From: Streptomyces sp. HNM0575
GTDB lineage: Bacteria > Actinomycetota > Actinomycetes > Streptomycetales > Streptomycetaceae
NCBI RefSeq assembly: GCF_012726265.1
Contig: NZ_JAASAG010000001.1
Coordinates: 682,001 to 746,000 of the forward strand
Length of the DNA: 64,000 bases
Direction: 5' to 3'
The notes under the pieces are model-generated. The model saw nothing but the letters and a program-made list of their open reading frames with translations. It was not told where the DNA came from and searched no databases. Positions 27,620-35,787 of the stretch are shown in pieces. The first letter of the stretch is position 1. Every line of letters starts with the position of its first letter. Position numbers and translations under genes: made by a program.

Positions 27620-28789
27620 TCACGGACTCAACGACGGCCTCAGCAGCACCTTTCCGACGGACGGATCGCCGCTGCCGACGAGAGCGACGGCCTCGCCGAA
27701 GCCTTCAAGCGGCAGCTCGTGGGTGATCAGCGGCGCGGGGTCGAGCAGTCCCGCACCGAAGGCCCGTACGGCGTACGACCAGGCCGCGGGCGGCGCCCCG
27801 AAGACCGAGCGGACCGTCAGCTGGCTCACCGACAGGTGCACGGGGTCGATGCCCTGCGCGCCCGCCTCGAACATCCCGGTGAGCACGACCCGGCCGCCGC
27901 GCCTCGCCAGCATGCACGCGTCGTGCGCTGTGCCCGGCGCCCCCGCGGTCTCCAGCACCAGGTCGTAGCCGCCTGCGCCGTCCCGGCCGCCCGAGCTGTC
28001 TGCGGCCTCGGGAGTACGGGCGTGCGTCGCGCCCATCGCCGTGGCCTGCTCCGCGCGCTGCGCCCGTGGATCGACGGCCAGCAGCTCCGCCGGAGAGTGC
28101 GCGGCGAGCAGCTGCACCGCGAGCATCCCCAGCGTCCCCGCCCCGAGCACGGCGACCCGCTCGCCCGCGCGGGGTCCGGCCGCGAGCACCGCCGCCGCCA
28201 CGACCGCCGCGGGTTCCAGCAGCGCGGCGGCCCGCAAGTCGGCGCCGTCGGGGAGGAGATGCAGCAGCTGCGCGGGCAGTACGAGCCAGTCGGCGAAGGC
28301 GCCGGGCCGCGTGAAGCCCGTTTCGTCGTAGCCGCCGGTGCACAGGCTCGTCTCGCCCTCCCGGCAGCGGTCGCACCTCAGACAGGCACGGAACCCCTCG
28401 GCCACGGTGAGGCGTCCGAGCAGTCCGGGGTCGGCGCCCTCGCCCACGGCGTCGACGGTGCCCGCCCACTCGTGGCCCGGCGTCACCGGGTAACTGACGT
28501 AACCGGGGGCACGGGTGCCGTCGTAGACCTCACGGTCGCTGGCGCAGACACCGGCCGCGTGCACGGCGACCCGTACCTCGCCGCGGCCCGGCTGCGGCTG
28601 CGGCCCGGTGACCAGCCGGTGCTCGCCGGGCCTTTCGACCACGACGGAACGGGCGGACCCGGCCGACGGCACGGACCGCGCGGACCGTACGGGCTGCCCC
28701 TGCTCCTGCTCCCGCTCCTGCTCTTGCTGTCCGGGCTGCCGGGGCTGTGCGGGCCGGGCCGCCGCCGGGCCGCCCGCTCCGTCCGTCAT
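27620..28789 (-). CDS. Zinc-dependent MDR alcohol/polyol dehydrogenase
   Basis: 389 aa. Catalytic zinc ligands in AAGVCASD and TPGHEWAG; structural zinc cluster CLRCDRCREGETSLC; Rossmann loop VLGAGTLGMLAV; cofactor acidic residue in LLAVDP. Oxidises a secondary alcohol on a sugar or sugar acid with NAD(P). The first ~45 residues are an unusual Gln/Glu/Arg then Ser-rich leader (EQEREQEQGQ) from hexanucleotide repetition around 28690-28740. Its ATG overlaps the stop of the dehydratase gene by 4 nt (ATGA); a 200-bp gap follows before the next operon gene. Confidence 0.88.
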   Translation of the reverse strand: MTDGAGGPAAARPAQPRQPGQQEQEREQEQGQPVRSARSVPSAGSARSVVVERPGEHRLVTGPQPQPGRGEVRVAVHAAGVCASDREVYDGTRAPGYVSYPVTPGHEWAGTVDAVGEGADPGLLGRLTVAEGFRACLRCDRCREGETSLCTGGYDETGFTRPGAFADWLVLPAQLLHLLPDGADLRAAALLEPAAVVAAAVLAAGPRAGERVAVLGAGTLGMLAVQLLAAHSPAELLAVDPRAQRAEQATAMGATHARTPEAADSSGGRDGAGGYDLVLETAGAPGTAHDACMLARRGGRVVLTGMFEAGAQGIDPVHLSVSQLTVRSVFGAPPAAWSYAVRAFGAGLLDPAPLITHELPLEGFGEAVALVGSGDPSVGKVLLRPSLSP

Positions 28790-29979
28790 GACGGCTCACC
28801 CCGACCGCCCGCCTGCCCGGCGGCTCGCCCGGCCCCCGGGTCGCGCTTCTCCCAGCCCTCGGCCCACAGATCGAACCGGGCCTGCTGCTGCGGGAGTTCG
28901 GCCGCCGCGTCGGTGTCCAGCTCCACGCCCAGACCGGGCGCGTCCGGCAGCTCGAAGCAACCGTCGACGACCTGCGGCGCCCCCCTCACGACCTTCTTGA
29001 TCTCCGCGTCCGCGAAGTCGTTGAAGTGCTCCAGAATCTTGAAGTTCGGCGTGCAGCCCGCGAGTTGGAGCGAGGCCGAGGTCAGTACGGGCCCGCCCAC
29101 GTTGTGCGGCGCGACCAGCGTGTAGTGCGTCTCCGCCGTGGCGGCCAGCTTGCGCGTCTCCAGGATGCCGCCGATGTGACCGACGTCGGGCTGGATGATG
29201 TCGGCGGACTGCGACTCGAAGATCTCCCTGAACTCGATGCGGTCGTGGATGCGTTCACCCGTCGCCACCGGCAGCTCGACCTTCCCCGCGACCTTCGCGA
29301 GCGCCTTGAGGTTCTCCGGCGGCACGGGCTCCTCCAGCCACGCCGGGGAGTACGGCGCCATCTCCCGGGCCAGCCGCACCGCTGTCGACGGACTGAACCG
29401 GCCGTGCATCTCCAGCATCAGCTCCGCGTCCGGCCCGATCGCGTCCCGTACGGCCTCGATGAGCGACACGGCGTACCGGGTGGCATCGTTGTCAAGCTCC
29501 AGGCGGCCGTTCCCGAACGGGTCGATCTTCAGGGCCCGGTAGCCGCTCGCGACCACCGCCTTCGCCGCGCTGTGGTACGCCTCCGGGGTGCGTTCCGTGG
29601 TGTACCAGCCGTTCGCGTACGCCTTGACCCGGTCGGTCACCTTCCCGCCCAGCAGCTGCCACACCGGTACGCCCAGCGCCTTGCCCTTGATGTCCCAACA
29701 GGCCGTCTCGACGCAGGCGATGCCGGACATCACGATCTCCCCGGCCCGCCCGAAGTCCCCGTACTTCATGCGCCGTACCAGGTCCTCGACCGCGAACGGG
29801 TCGGAGCCCGCGATGTGATTGGCCTCCGCCTCTCGCAGATATCCGAGCAGGGCGTCGGTGTGCCCGAGCATCCGCGTCTCGCCGACCCCGGTGAGGCCCT
29901 CGTCGGTGTGGACCTGAACGAATGTGAGATTGCGCCAGGGTGTGCCGACGACATGGGTAGTGATTCCGGTGATGCGCAC
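28786..29979 (-). CDS. Enolase-superfamily sugar-acid dehydratase (galactonate dehydratase-like)
   Basis: 397 aa, mandelate-racemase/muconate-lactonising fold. Capping domain residues 1-~120; barrel with LKIDPFG, LEMHGRFSP (first metal ligand Glu plus His two residues on), WLEEP, TGERI, QPDVGHIGGI and the catalytic His of APHNVGGP. The H-x-x and His layout matches D-galactonate dehydratase (acid/base His pair), but the first metal ligand is Glu rather than Asp. Probably dehydrates an aldonic acid to a 2-keto-3-deoxy acid. First gene of the operon; GTG start. Confidence 0.88.
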   Translation of the reverse strand: MRITGITTHVVGTPWRNLTFVQVHTDEGLTGVGETRMLGHTDALLGYLREAEANHIAGSDPFAVEDLVRRMKYGDFGRAGEIVMSGIACVETACWDIKGKALGVPVWQLLGGKVTDRVKAYANGWYTTERTPEAYHSAAKAVVASGYRALKIDPFGNGRLELDNDATRYAVSLIEAVRDAIGPDAELMLEMHGRFSPSTAVRLAREMAPYSPAWLEEPVPPENLKALAKVAGKVELPVATGERIHDRIEFREIFESQSADIIQPDVGHIGGILETRKLAATAETHYTLVAPHNVGGPVLTSASLQLAGCTPNFKILEHFNDFADAEIKKVVRGAPQVVDGCFELPDAPGLGVELDTDAAAELPQQQARFDLWAEGWEKRDPGAGRAAGQAGGRGEPS

Positions 29980-30012
29980 GCCAAGGGCCCTTCACAAAGT
30001 TCGCTGTTCGAG

Positions 30013-30033
30013 ATTTCGACGCATGTTCGAAAT
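30013..30033. promoter_or_regulatory. Palindromic operator of the sugar-acid operon
   Basis: Perfect inverted repeat ATTTCGA-N7-TCGAAAT, 33 bp upstream of the dehydratase start, with an extra half-site TTCGA at 30007-30011. The size and TTCGA arms resemble IclR/GntR-type sites. No regulator gene is in the operon. Confidence 0.6.
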
Positions 30034-30158
30034 GCTGACGCGAAATGTATTGATGCCCCGCGAGCGGAGTCAATGGGTGGTGCCCGGCTTCTTCGTCCCG
30101 TACGTCCGCTCCCGTACCACCGGCTCGGCGCGCCCGCCGACGCATGCCCGAGCGGCGT

Positions 30159-31118
30159 CTACCCGGGACGCTTCCAGTACCGCGCCGTGATCCCGCGGTA
30201 GGCGAGCTCGGCCAGCTTCCGCTGTCCCGTCCTGCTCGGGTGGAACCAGTCCCAGCGGCTCAGTTCGGTCTTCGTGAAGCGGTAGCGGAAGACCGCGCCC
30301 CCGTCGTAGCGGCACCGCAGGTACCTCCCGCACTCCTCCTCCAGCGCCGAGTTGTACGCCAGCACGCGCTCATGGACCTGCTGCCGCCGCTCCCGGTCCG
30401 CGGGCGCGTCCGACTGCGGATCGCGCAGCATCGACTGGCAGATCCCCAGCCCCCAGACCCGCTTCGCCCACTTCTCGTTCCGGCCCTGGGCCCACAGCCG
30501 CTTGAGGTTGGGCACGCTCGCGACGTACACCTGCGTCTTGGGCCGCGCCTCATGCAGGGTGCGCAGCGCCGTGCGGAAGCCGGCGCGGAAGTCCGCCACC
30601 GACGTCATCTGCCCGGCGGTGGGCCGGCACGCGTCGTTCGCCCCCGCCAGCACGGTCACCAACTCGGGCCGCTTTCGCGCCGCGCGCTCCATCTGCCGGG
30701 GCAGGTCGGCCATCACGGATCCGCTGACGGCGAAGTTCCAGCTGTGCCGCGACGGGTGGTCGTCGACGAGCCGCTCGGCGATGCTCCGTACGGCCGAGTC
30801 CGTGCCGGTGACCCAGGAGACCCGTGCACAGTCCGCGAGCAGTGAACAGGCGTCGAAGCCCTGGGTGATGGAGTCGCCCACGGCCGCGACGGAGGCGGGA
30901 CGCCGGTCCCAGGGAGGCGGCGGGGGAGAGGAGGGGCGCGAGGCGTCGGGCGGGCGCTCCCCGGTCATGCCCCCGCTTCCGAAGCCGAGCGCGGCGGCCA
31001 GAGCGAGTCCGCCGATGAGCAGAAGTGTCGCCACCGTGACCGCAACGGCCCGTCCACGACGCCTTATCCGGCCGCCGGTGCCCAGGCCTCCGGTCACGGG
31101 CCCGTGTCTCTGCGGCAT
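30159..31118 (-). CDS. Membrane-anchored SGNH/GDSL hydrolase
   Basis: 319 aa. N-terminal membrane helix (VAVTVATLLLIGGLALAAALGF) after an Arg-rich start, so anchored or secreted. SGNH blocks: AVGDSITQG (Ser nucleophile), AVSGSVM where the block II Gly region sits, VLAGANDA (block III Asn) and DWFHPSRTG (block V Asp/His). Acts on esters at the cell surface, e.g. lipids or acetylated polymers. RBS GAGGGGC before ATG. Confidence 0.88.
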   Translation of the reverse strand: MPQRHGPVTGGLGTGGRIRRRGRAVAVTVATLLLIGGLALAAALGFGSGGMTGERPPDASRPSSPPPPPWDRRPASVAAVGDSITQGFDACSLLADCARVSWVTGTDSAVRSIAERLVDDHPSRHSWNFAVSGSVMADLPRQMERAARKRPELVTVLAGANDACRPTAGQMTSVADFRAGFRTALRTLHEARPKTQVYVASVPNLKRLWAQGRNEKWAKRVWGLGICQSMLRDPQSDAPADRERRQQVHERVLAYNSALEEECGRYLRCRYDGGAVFRYRFTKTELSRWDWFHPSRTGQRKLAELAYRGITARYWKRPG

Positions 31119-31439
31119 CTGCCCCTCGTTCCCCGCTGTCGGTGCGACGGTATGTCACCGGCGGTCCGCCGGTGCGCGATAGCTTGGCCCCGTGCTCTCC
31201 TGCGAGTTTCGCATCGTGCCGAAGGGCAGGAAGCGTGTTCGGCGACAGCAAAATATTACACCGCGTCACCTCATGTCCCTTTCGGGGAGAATTGGCGCCA
31301 ATGGTGTTTACTATTCGTAACCTCGGCGCTGATGAAGAAGTGACCGGTGGTGCAGGAAGTCAGGCGCTGACCCGGCGCGTGACCGGCAGGTAGTCGAGGC
31401 AGTCCGGCGGGACGCCCTCGAACCGCACTGGAGGTCCCG
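31119..31439. other. Divergent region SGNH hydrolase / DUF3145 gene
   Basis: 321 bp. The part 31235-31350 is strikingly A/T-rich for this genome (AAAATATTA, GTTTACTATTC) and includes the 10-bp palindrome TTGGCGCCAA at 31292-31301. It most likely holds the DUF3145 promoter(s). A 30-codon open frame starts at the edge of that palindrome (listed separately). Confidence 0.55.
31301..31393 (+). CDS. Candidate 30-aa small ORF upstream of the DUF3145 gene
   Basis: ATG directly after the TTGGCGCCAA palindrome opens a 30-residue frame (start MVFTIRNLGADEE, end RRVTGR) that stops 46 bp before DUF3145. No ribosome binding site; it would have to be leaderless. Could be a leader peptide or chance. No known family. 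Confidence 0.25.
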   Translation: MVFTIRNLGADEEVTGGAGSQALTRRVTGR

Positions 31440-31934
31440 GTGACGACACGTGGAGTTCTGTACGTGCACTCCGCGCCCCGCGCGCTGTGCCCGCACGTCG
31501 AATGGGCAGTGGCAGGTGTCCTCGGCGCCCGCGTCAATCTCGACTGGATCAGACAGCCGGCCTCCCCGGGCACCTGGCGTGCGGAGTTCTCCTGGCAGGG
31601 CGACCCCGGGACCGCCTCCAAGCTCGCGTCCGCGCTGCGCGGCTGGCACCTGCTGCGCTTCGAGGTCACCGCCGAGCCCTGCTCCGCCGCCGAGGGCGAG
31701 CGCTACAGCTCGACGCCCGAGCTGGGGATCTTCCACGCCGTGACCGGGATGCACGGGGACATCCTCATCCCCGAGGACCGGCTGCGGGCCGCGGTCGGCC
31801 GCGCCTCGCGCGGCGAGAGCGAACTCGAGGCGGAGATCCAGAAGTTGCTCGGCAAGCCGTGGGACGACGAGCTGGAACCTTTCCGCTACGCGGGCGAGGG
31901 AGCCCCCGTGCGATGGCTCCACCAGGTCGTCTGA
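31440..31934 (+). CDS. DUF3145 family protein
   Basis: 164 aa, almost entirely covered by the actinobacterial DUF3145 family: start TTRGVLYVHSAPRALCPHVEWA, then VNLDWIRQPASPGTWRAEF and FHAVTGMHGDILIPEDRLRAA. Function unknown. Its conserved position next to the fatty-acid synthase cluster in Streptomyces suggests a link to lipid or envelope growth. GTG start 5 nt after GGAGGT. Confidence 0.92.
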   Translation: MTTRGVLYVHSAPRALCPHVEWAVAGVLGARVNLDWIRQPASPGTWRAEFSWQGDPGTASKLASALRGWHLLRFEVTAEPCSAAEGERYSSTPELGIFHAVTGMHGDILIPEDRLRAAVGRASRGESELEAEIQKLLGKPWDDELEPFRYAGEGAPVRWLHQVV

Positions 31935-32030
31935 AGCTCCTCGACAGGCACCACTCCGGCCGCCTCACCGCCGCTCCTTCTGCCCCGCCCTCCGCGGGCC
32001 GCCACCGGCCGAGTCCCGTAGCCTGCCCCC

Positions 32031-32921
32031 ATGTCTGAGCCGACTTCCGTGGCTGTCCTCGGCACCGGGATCATGGGTGCCCCGATGGCCCGCAACCTGT
32101 GCAGTGCCGGACTCGACGTGCGCGTGTGGAACCGCACCAGAGCCAAGGCGGAGCCCCTGGCAGAGGCCGGGGCCCGCGTCGCCGGCAGCCCGGGCGAGGC
32201 GGTGGAGGGCGCGGACGTCGTGCTGACGATGCTGCACGACGGGCCCGCGACGGCCGAGACCGTACGTGCCGCCGCACCCGGTCTGCGCTCCGGCGCGGTC
32301 TGGCTCCAGTGCACGACCGCGGGTCTCGAAGGGCTGGCGCAGCTCGCACCTCTCGCCCGCGAGCTGGGGCTCACCTTCGTCGACGCCCCCGTCCTGGGCA
32401 CGCGGGCGCCCGCGGAGGCCGGGCAGCTGCTCGTACTGGCGGCGGGCCCCGAGCATGCGCGGGCGGAGGCCGCGCCCGTGCTGGAGGCCATCGGCTCCCG
32501 TACGGTCTGGGCCGGCGAGGAGCCGGGCGCGGCGACCCGGCTCAAACTGGTCTGCAACTCCTGGGTCCTGGCCGTCACCCACGGCACGGCGGAGGCGATG
32601 GCCCTCGCCGACGGACTGGGCGTCGACCCCCAGGACTTCCTCGACGCCGTCGAGGGCGGCAGCCTCGACATGGGCTATCTGCGGATCAAGGCCGGTGCGA
32701 TCAGGTCCCGGGACTTCACCCCGAGCTTCGCCGTCGGCACCGCGGAGAAGGACGCACGGCTCATCATCGCCGCCGGCGAGGAGGCAGGCGTCCGCATGGA
32801 CGTGGCGGCGGCGGGGGCAGAGCGCTTCCGGCGTGCCGCCGAACTGGGCCACGCGGACGAGGACATGGCGGCCTCGTACTACGCGAGCTTCCCCGAGAGC
32901 GGGGGCCCGGCGGGCTCCTGA
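32031..32921 (+). CDS. NAD(P)-dependent beta-hydroxyacid dehydrogenase
   Basis: 296 aa, 3-hydroxyisobutyrate dehydrogenase superfamily. Rossmann motif VLGTGIMGAPMARNL at the N-terminus, cofactor segment VWNRTRAKAEPL, substrate motif region (FVDAPVLGTRAPAEAG) and catalytic lysine in RLKLVCNSWVLA. May oxidise 3-hydroxyisobutyrate-like acids or reduce glyoxylate/succinic semialdehyde. 96 bp after the DUF3145 gene on the same strand. Confidence 0.9.
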   Translation: MSEPTSVAVLGTGIMGAPMARNLCSAGLDVRVWNRTRAKAEPLAEAGARVAGSPGEAVEGADVVLTMLHDGPATAETVRAAAPGLRSGAVWLQCTTAGLEGLAQLAPLARELGLTFVDAPVLGTRAPAEAGQLLVLAAGPEHARAEAAPVLEAIGSRTVWAGEEPGAATRLKLVCNSWVLAVTHGTAEAMALADGLGVDPQDFLDAVEGGSLDMGYLRIKAGAIRSRDFTPSFAVGTAEKDARLIIAAGEEAGVRMDVAAAGAERFRRAAELGHADEDMAASYYASFPESGGPAGS

Positions 32922-32973
32922 CCGCTCGGCGGACGTCGGTGGACGCACGCGAGACCTGACGCGGGAACGCGAG

Positions 32974-33002
32974 GAGGGGCAGCTCACGGGGAGCTGCCCC
33001 TC
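32974..33002. terminator. 12-bp-stem bidirectional terminator
   Basis: GAGGGGCAGCTC-ACGGG-GAGCTGCCCCTC between the ends of the dehydrogenase and fabF. Confidence 0.8.
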
Positions 33003-33032
33003 ATGCGTGCGAGGCCGGACGGTACGGCTGCG

Positions 33033-34304
33033 TCAGACCGTACGGAAGGCCAGCACCACGTTGTGACCGCCGAAGCCGAAGGAGTTGTTCAGCGCGGCGA
33101 TCGTGCCCTCGGGCAGCTCACGCGCCTCGCCTCCGACGATGTCGGCATCCGCCTCCGGGTCGAGGTTCTTCAGGTTGATCGTCGGCGGTGCCGTGCGGTG
33201 GTGCAGCGCGAGGATCGACGCGACGGTCTCGATGCCGCCCGCGCCGCCCAGCAGATGGCCCGTCATCGACTTCGTGGCGGAGATCGCCATGTGGTCGGTG
33301 TCGTCGCCGAACACCTTGCGCAGCGCCTTGAGTTCAGCGATGTCGCCGAGCGGCGTCGACGTGGCGTGCGCGTTGATGTGCATGACCTCGGCGGGCTTGA
33401 GGCCGGTCTGCGCGACGAGGTTCTCCAGCGCGAGCGCGATGCCGTTGCCGCTGGGCTCGGGCTGGGTGATGTGGTGGCTGTCGGCGGAGATGCCCTGGCC
33501 GACGGCCTCCGCGTAGACGCGCGCGCCGCGCTTCTTCGCGTGCTCCGCCGACTCCAGCACGATGACGCCCGCGCCCTCGCCCATGACGAAGCCGTTGCGG
33601 TCGCTGTCGTACGGACGTGACGCGCCCTCAGGGTCGTCGTTGTCCTTCGACATCGCCATCATGTTGCCGAAGGCGGCGATGGGGAGGGGGTGTATGGCCG
33701 CCTCCGTGCCGCCGGCGACCACGACGTCCGCACGGCCGGTACGGATCATCTCCACCGCGTAGCCGATCGCCTCCGAACCGGAGGCGCAGGCGCTGACCGG
33801 CGTGTGCACACCGGCCCGCGCGTTGACCTCCAGGCCGACGTTCGCGCTGGGGCTGTTCGGCATCAGCATCGGCACCGTGTGCGGCGAGACGCGGCGTGCG
33901 CCCTTCTCCCGCAGGATGTCGTACTGCCCGAGCAGCGTGGTGACGCCGCCGATGCCGGAGGCGACGACCGCGCCGAGCCGATCCGGCGAGACGCTGGCGT
34001 CCTCACCGGCCTTGGCCGTGAAGCCCGCGTCCGCCCACGCCTCGCGGGTCGCGATCAGCGCGAACTGCGCCGAGCGGTCCAGCTTGCGCGCCTGCGGACG
34101 CGGAATGATCTCGGTGGGCTCCACCGCGATCTCGGCGGCGATGCGGACCGGCAGCTCTGCGGCCCAGTCGTGGCTGAGGAGGGCGACGCCGGAACGTCCG
34201 GCGACCAGACCCTCCCAGGTCGATGCGCTGTCGCCACCCAGCGGTGTGGTTGCGCCGATACCGGTGACGACCACGGAGTGTTGGGTCGTACTCACTGGAT
34301 TCAT
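33033..34304 (-). CDS. fabF: Beta-ketoacyl-ACP synthase II
   Basis: Condenses malonyl-ACP with acyl-ACP in fatty-acid elongation. 423 aa. Catalytic Cys in TPVSACASGSEA, His in NAHATSTPLGD and His in SFGFGGHNVVLAF. Last gene of the leftward fasR-fabD-fabH-acpP-fabF cluster, 100 bp after acpP. Confidence 0.97.
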   Translation of the reverse strand: MNPVSTTQHSVVVTGIGATTPLGGDSASTWEGLVAGRSGVALLSHDWAAELPVRIAAEIAVEPTEIIPRPQARKLDRSAQFALIATREAWADAGFTAKAGEDASVSPDRLGAVVASGIGGVTTLLGQYDILREKGARRVSPHTVPMLMPNSPSANVGLEVNARAGVHTPVSACASGSEAIGYAVEMIRTGRADVVVAGGTEAAIHPLPIAAFGNMMAMSKDNDDPEGASRPYDSDRNGFVMGEGAGVIVLESAEHAKKRGARVYAEAVGQGISADSHHITQPEPSGNGIALALENLVAQTGLKPAEVMHINAHATSTPLGDIAELKALRKVFGDDTDHMAISATKSMTGHLLGGAGGIETVASILALHHRTAPPTINLKNLDPEADADIVGGEARELPEGTIAALNNSFGFGGHNVVLAFRTV

Positions 34305-34404
34305 GTCTCCACTGGTAGGGGGTGAGCCGTGCGGACCACCTCGCGCTTCCCCCGGTACGGGTCCCGGGGGAGCGGCGGATGGCGACAGACGCGTCGGCGC
34401 CGTC

Positions 34405-34653
34405 TCAGCTCTGGTGCTTGATGATGTACTCGGTCGCGTCGCCCACGGTCTTGAGGTCCTTCACGTCGTCGTCCGGGATCTTGACGCCGAAGCGCTCCTC
34501 GGCGGCGACGACCACCTCGACCATGGACAGCGAGTCGACGTCCAGGTCGTCGGTGAAGGACTTCTCCTGCTGGACGTCCTCGGTGGGAATCCCGGCGATC
34601 TCGTTCACGATCTCTGCGAGACCGGCGACGATCTCTTCCTGCGTGGCGGCCAT
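34405..34653 (-). CDS. acpP: Acyl carrier protein
   Basis: 82 aa. Carries the growing acyl chain on phosphopantetheine attached to Ser in DLDVDSLSMVE. Acidic, four-helix pattern. ATG at 34653 has AAGGAGCG 6 nt upstream; an in-frame extension upstream is basic and not conserved. Sits between fabH and fabF. Confidence 0.97.
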   Translation of the reverse strand: MAATQEEIVAGLAEIVNEIAGIPTEDVQQEKSFTDDLDVDSLSMVEVVVAAEERFGVKIPDDDVKDLKTVGDATEYIIKHQS

Positions 34654-34760
34654 CTCGGCGCTCCTTCGGTCTTCGTTCTGCTGCTGCGTATTTGCGAGTT
34701 GACTCTTACGAGGTCGCCACACGTTGCCGTACGACGCTGTACGGACTGTGTGGATCTTGA

Positions 34761-35765
34761 CTAGGGGAGGGTAACTACCGTTGCCGCGTAGACGAGGCCC
34801 GCCCCGAAGCCGATGACGAGCGCGGTGTCACCGCTCTTCGCCCGTCCGGTCGCCAGCAGCCGCTCCATCGCGAGCGGGATGGAGGCGGCCGAGGTGTTGC
34901 CGGTGGTCTCCACGTCGCGGGCGACCGTGACGTGCTCCGGCAGTTTGAGGGTCTTCACCATCGAGTCGATGATCCGCATGTTGGCCTGGTGCGGGATGAA
35001 GACGTCCAGTTCCTCCGGGGTGATCCCGGCGGCGTCGAGGGCCTGCTGGGCCACCTTCGCCATCTCGTAGACGGCCCAGCGGAAGACCGCCTGGCCCTCC
35101 TGGCGGATCGCGGGGAACTTCTCCACGCCGCCCTCGCGGTAGGCGTCCCAGGGGACGGTCTGGCTGATGACGTCCGACTTGTCGCCCTCCGAGCCCCAGA
35201 TGCTCGGGCCGATGCCGGGCTCCTCGGAGGGGCCGACGATGACGGCGCCGGCGCCGTCCCCGAAGAGGAACGCAGTGGAGCGGTCGGTGAGGTCGGTCAG
35301 GTCCGAGAGCCGCTCGGCGCCGACGACGAGCACGTACTCGGCGCTGCCCTCGGCGATCATGCCCTTGGCGAGCGTGAGGCCGTAACCGAAGCCCGCGCAG
35401 CCGGCGTTGATGTCGAACGCGGCGGCCTTGCCCGCGCCCATGCGGTCGGCGATCTCGGTGGCGATCGACGGCGTCTGCTTGAAGTGCGAGACCGTCGAGA
35501 TGATCACGGCGCCCACCTGCTGCGGCGAGATGCCCGCGTCCGCGACGGCCTTGCCCGCCGCCTCCAGGGTCATCTCGGCGACCGTCTCGTCCGGGCCGGC
35601 CCAGTGGCGCGTCGCGATGCCCGAGCGGGAGCGGATCCACTCGTCCGAGGAGTCGATGTGCTTGAGGATCTCCTCGTTCGGCACGACCCGGATCGGGCGG
35701 TAGCCGCCCACGCCCAGGATGCGCGAGTACGGGGAACCCTTGGCGGGCTTGATCTTCGCGGTCAT
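34761..35765 (-). CDS. fabH: Beta-ketoacyl-ACP synthase III
   Basis: Initiates fatty-acid synthesis by condensing a short (often branched in Streptomyces) acyl-CoA with malonyl-ACP. 334 aa. Cys in DINAGCAGFGYG, His in FIPHQANMRI, Asn in TTGNTSAASIPLA; ends FGAGLVYAATVVTLP. 21 nt after fabD, so probably co-transcribed with it. Confidence 0.97.
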   Translation of the reverse strand: MTAKIKPAKGSPYSRILGVGGYRPIRVVPNEEILKHIDSSDEWIRSRSGIATRHWAGPDETVAEMTLEAAGKAVADAGISPQQVGAVIISTVSHFKQTPSIATEIADRMGAGKAAAFDINAGCAGFGYGLTLAKGMIAEGSAEYVLVVGAERLSDLTDLTDRSTAFLFGDGAGAVIVGPSEEPGIGPSIWGSEGDKSDVISQTVPWDAYREGGVEKFPAIRQEGQAVFRWAVYEMAKVAQQALDAAGITPEELDVFIPHQANMRIIDSMVKTLKLPEHVTVARDVETTGNTSAASIPLAMERLLATGRAKSGDTALVIGFGAGLVYAATVVTLP

Positions 35766-35787
35766 GCTCTCGAGCTCCTCTTGAGGC

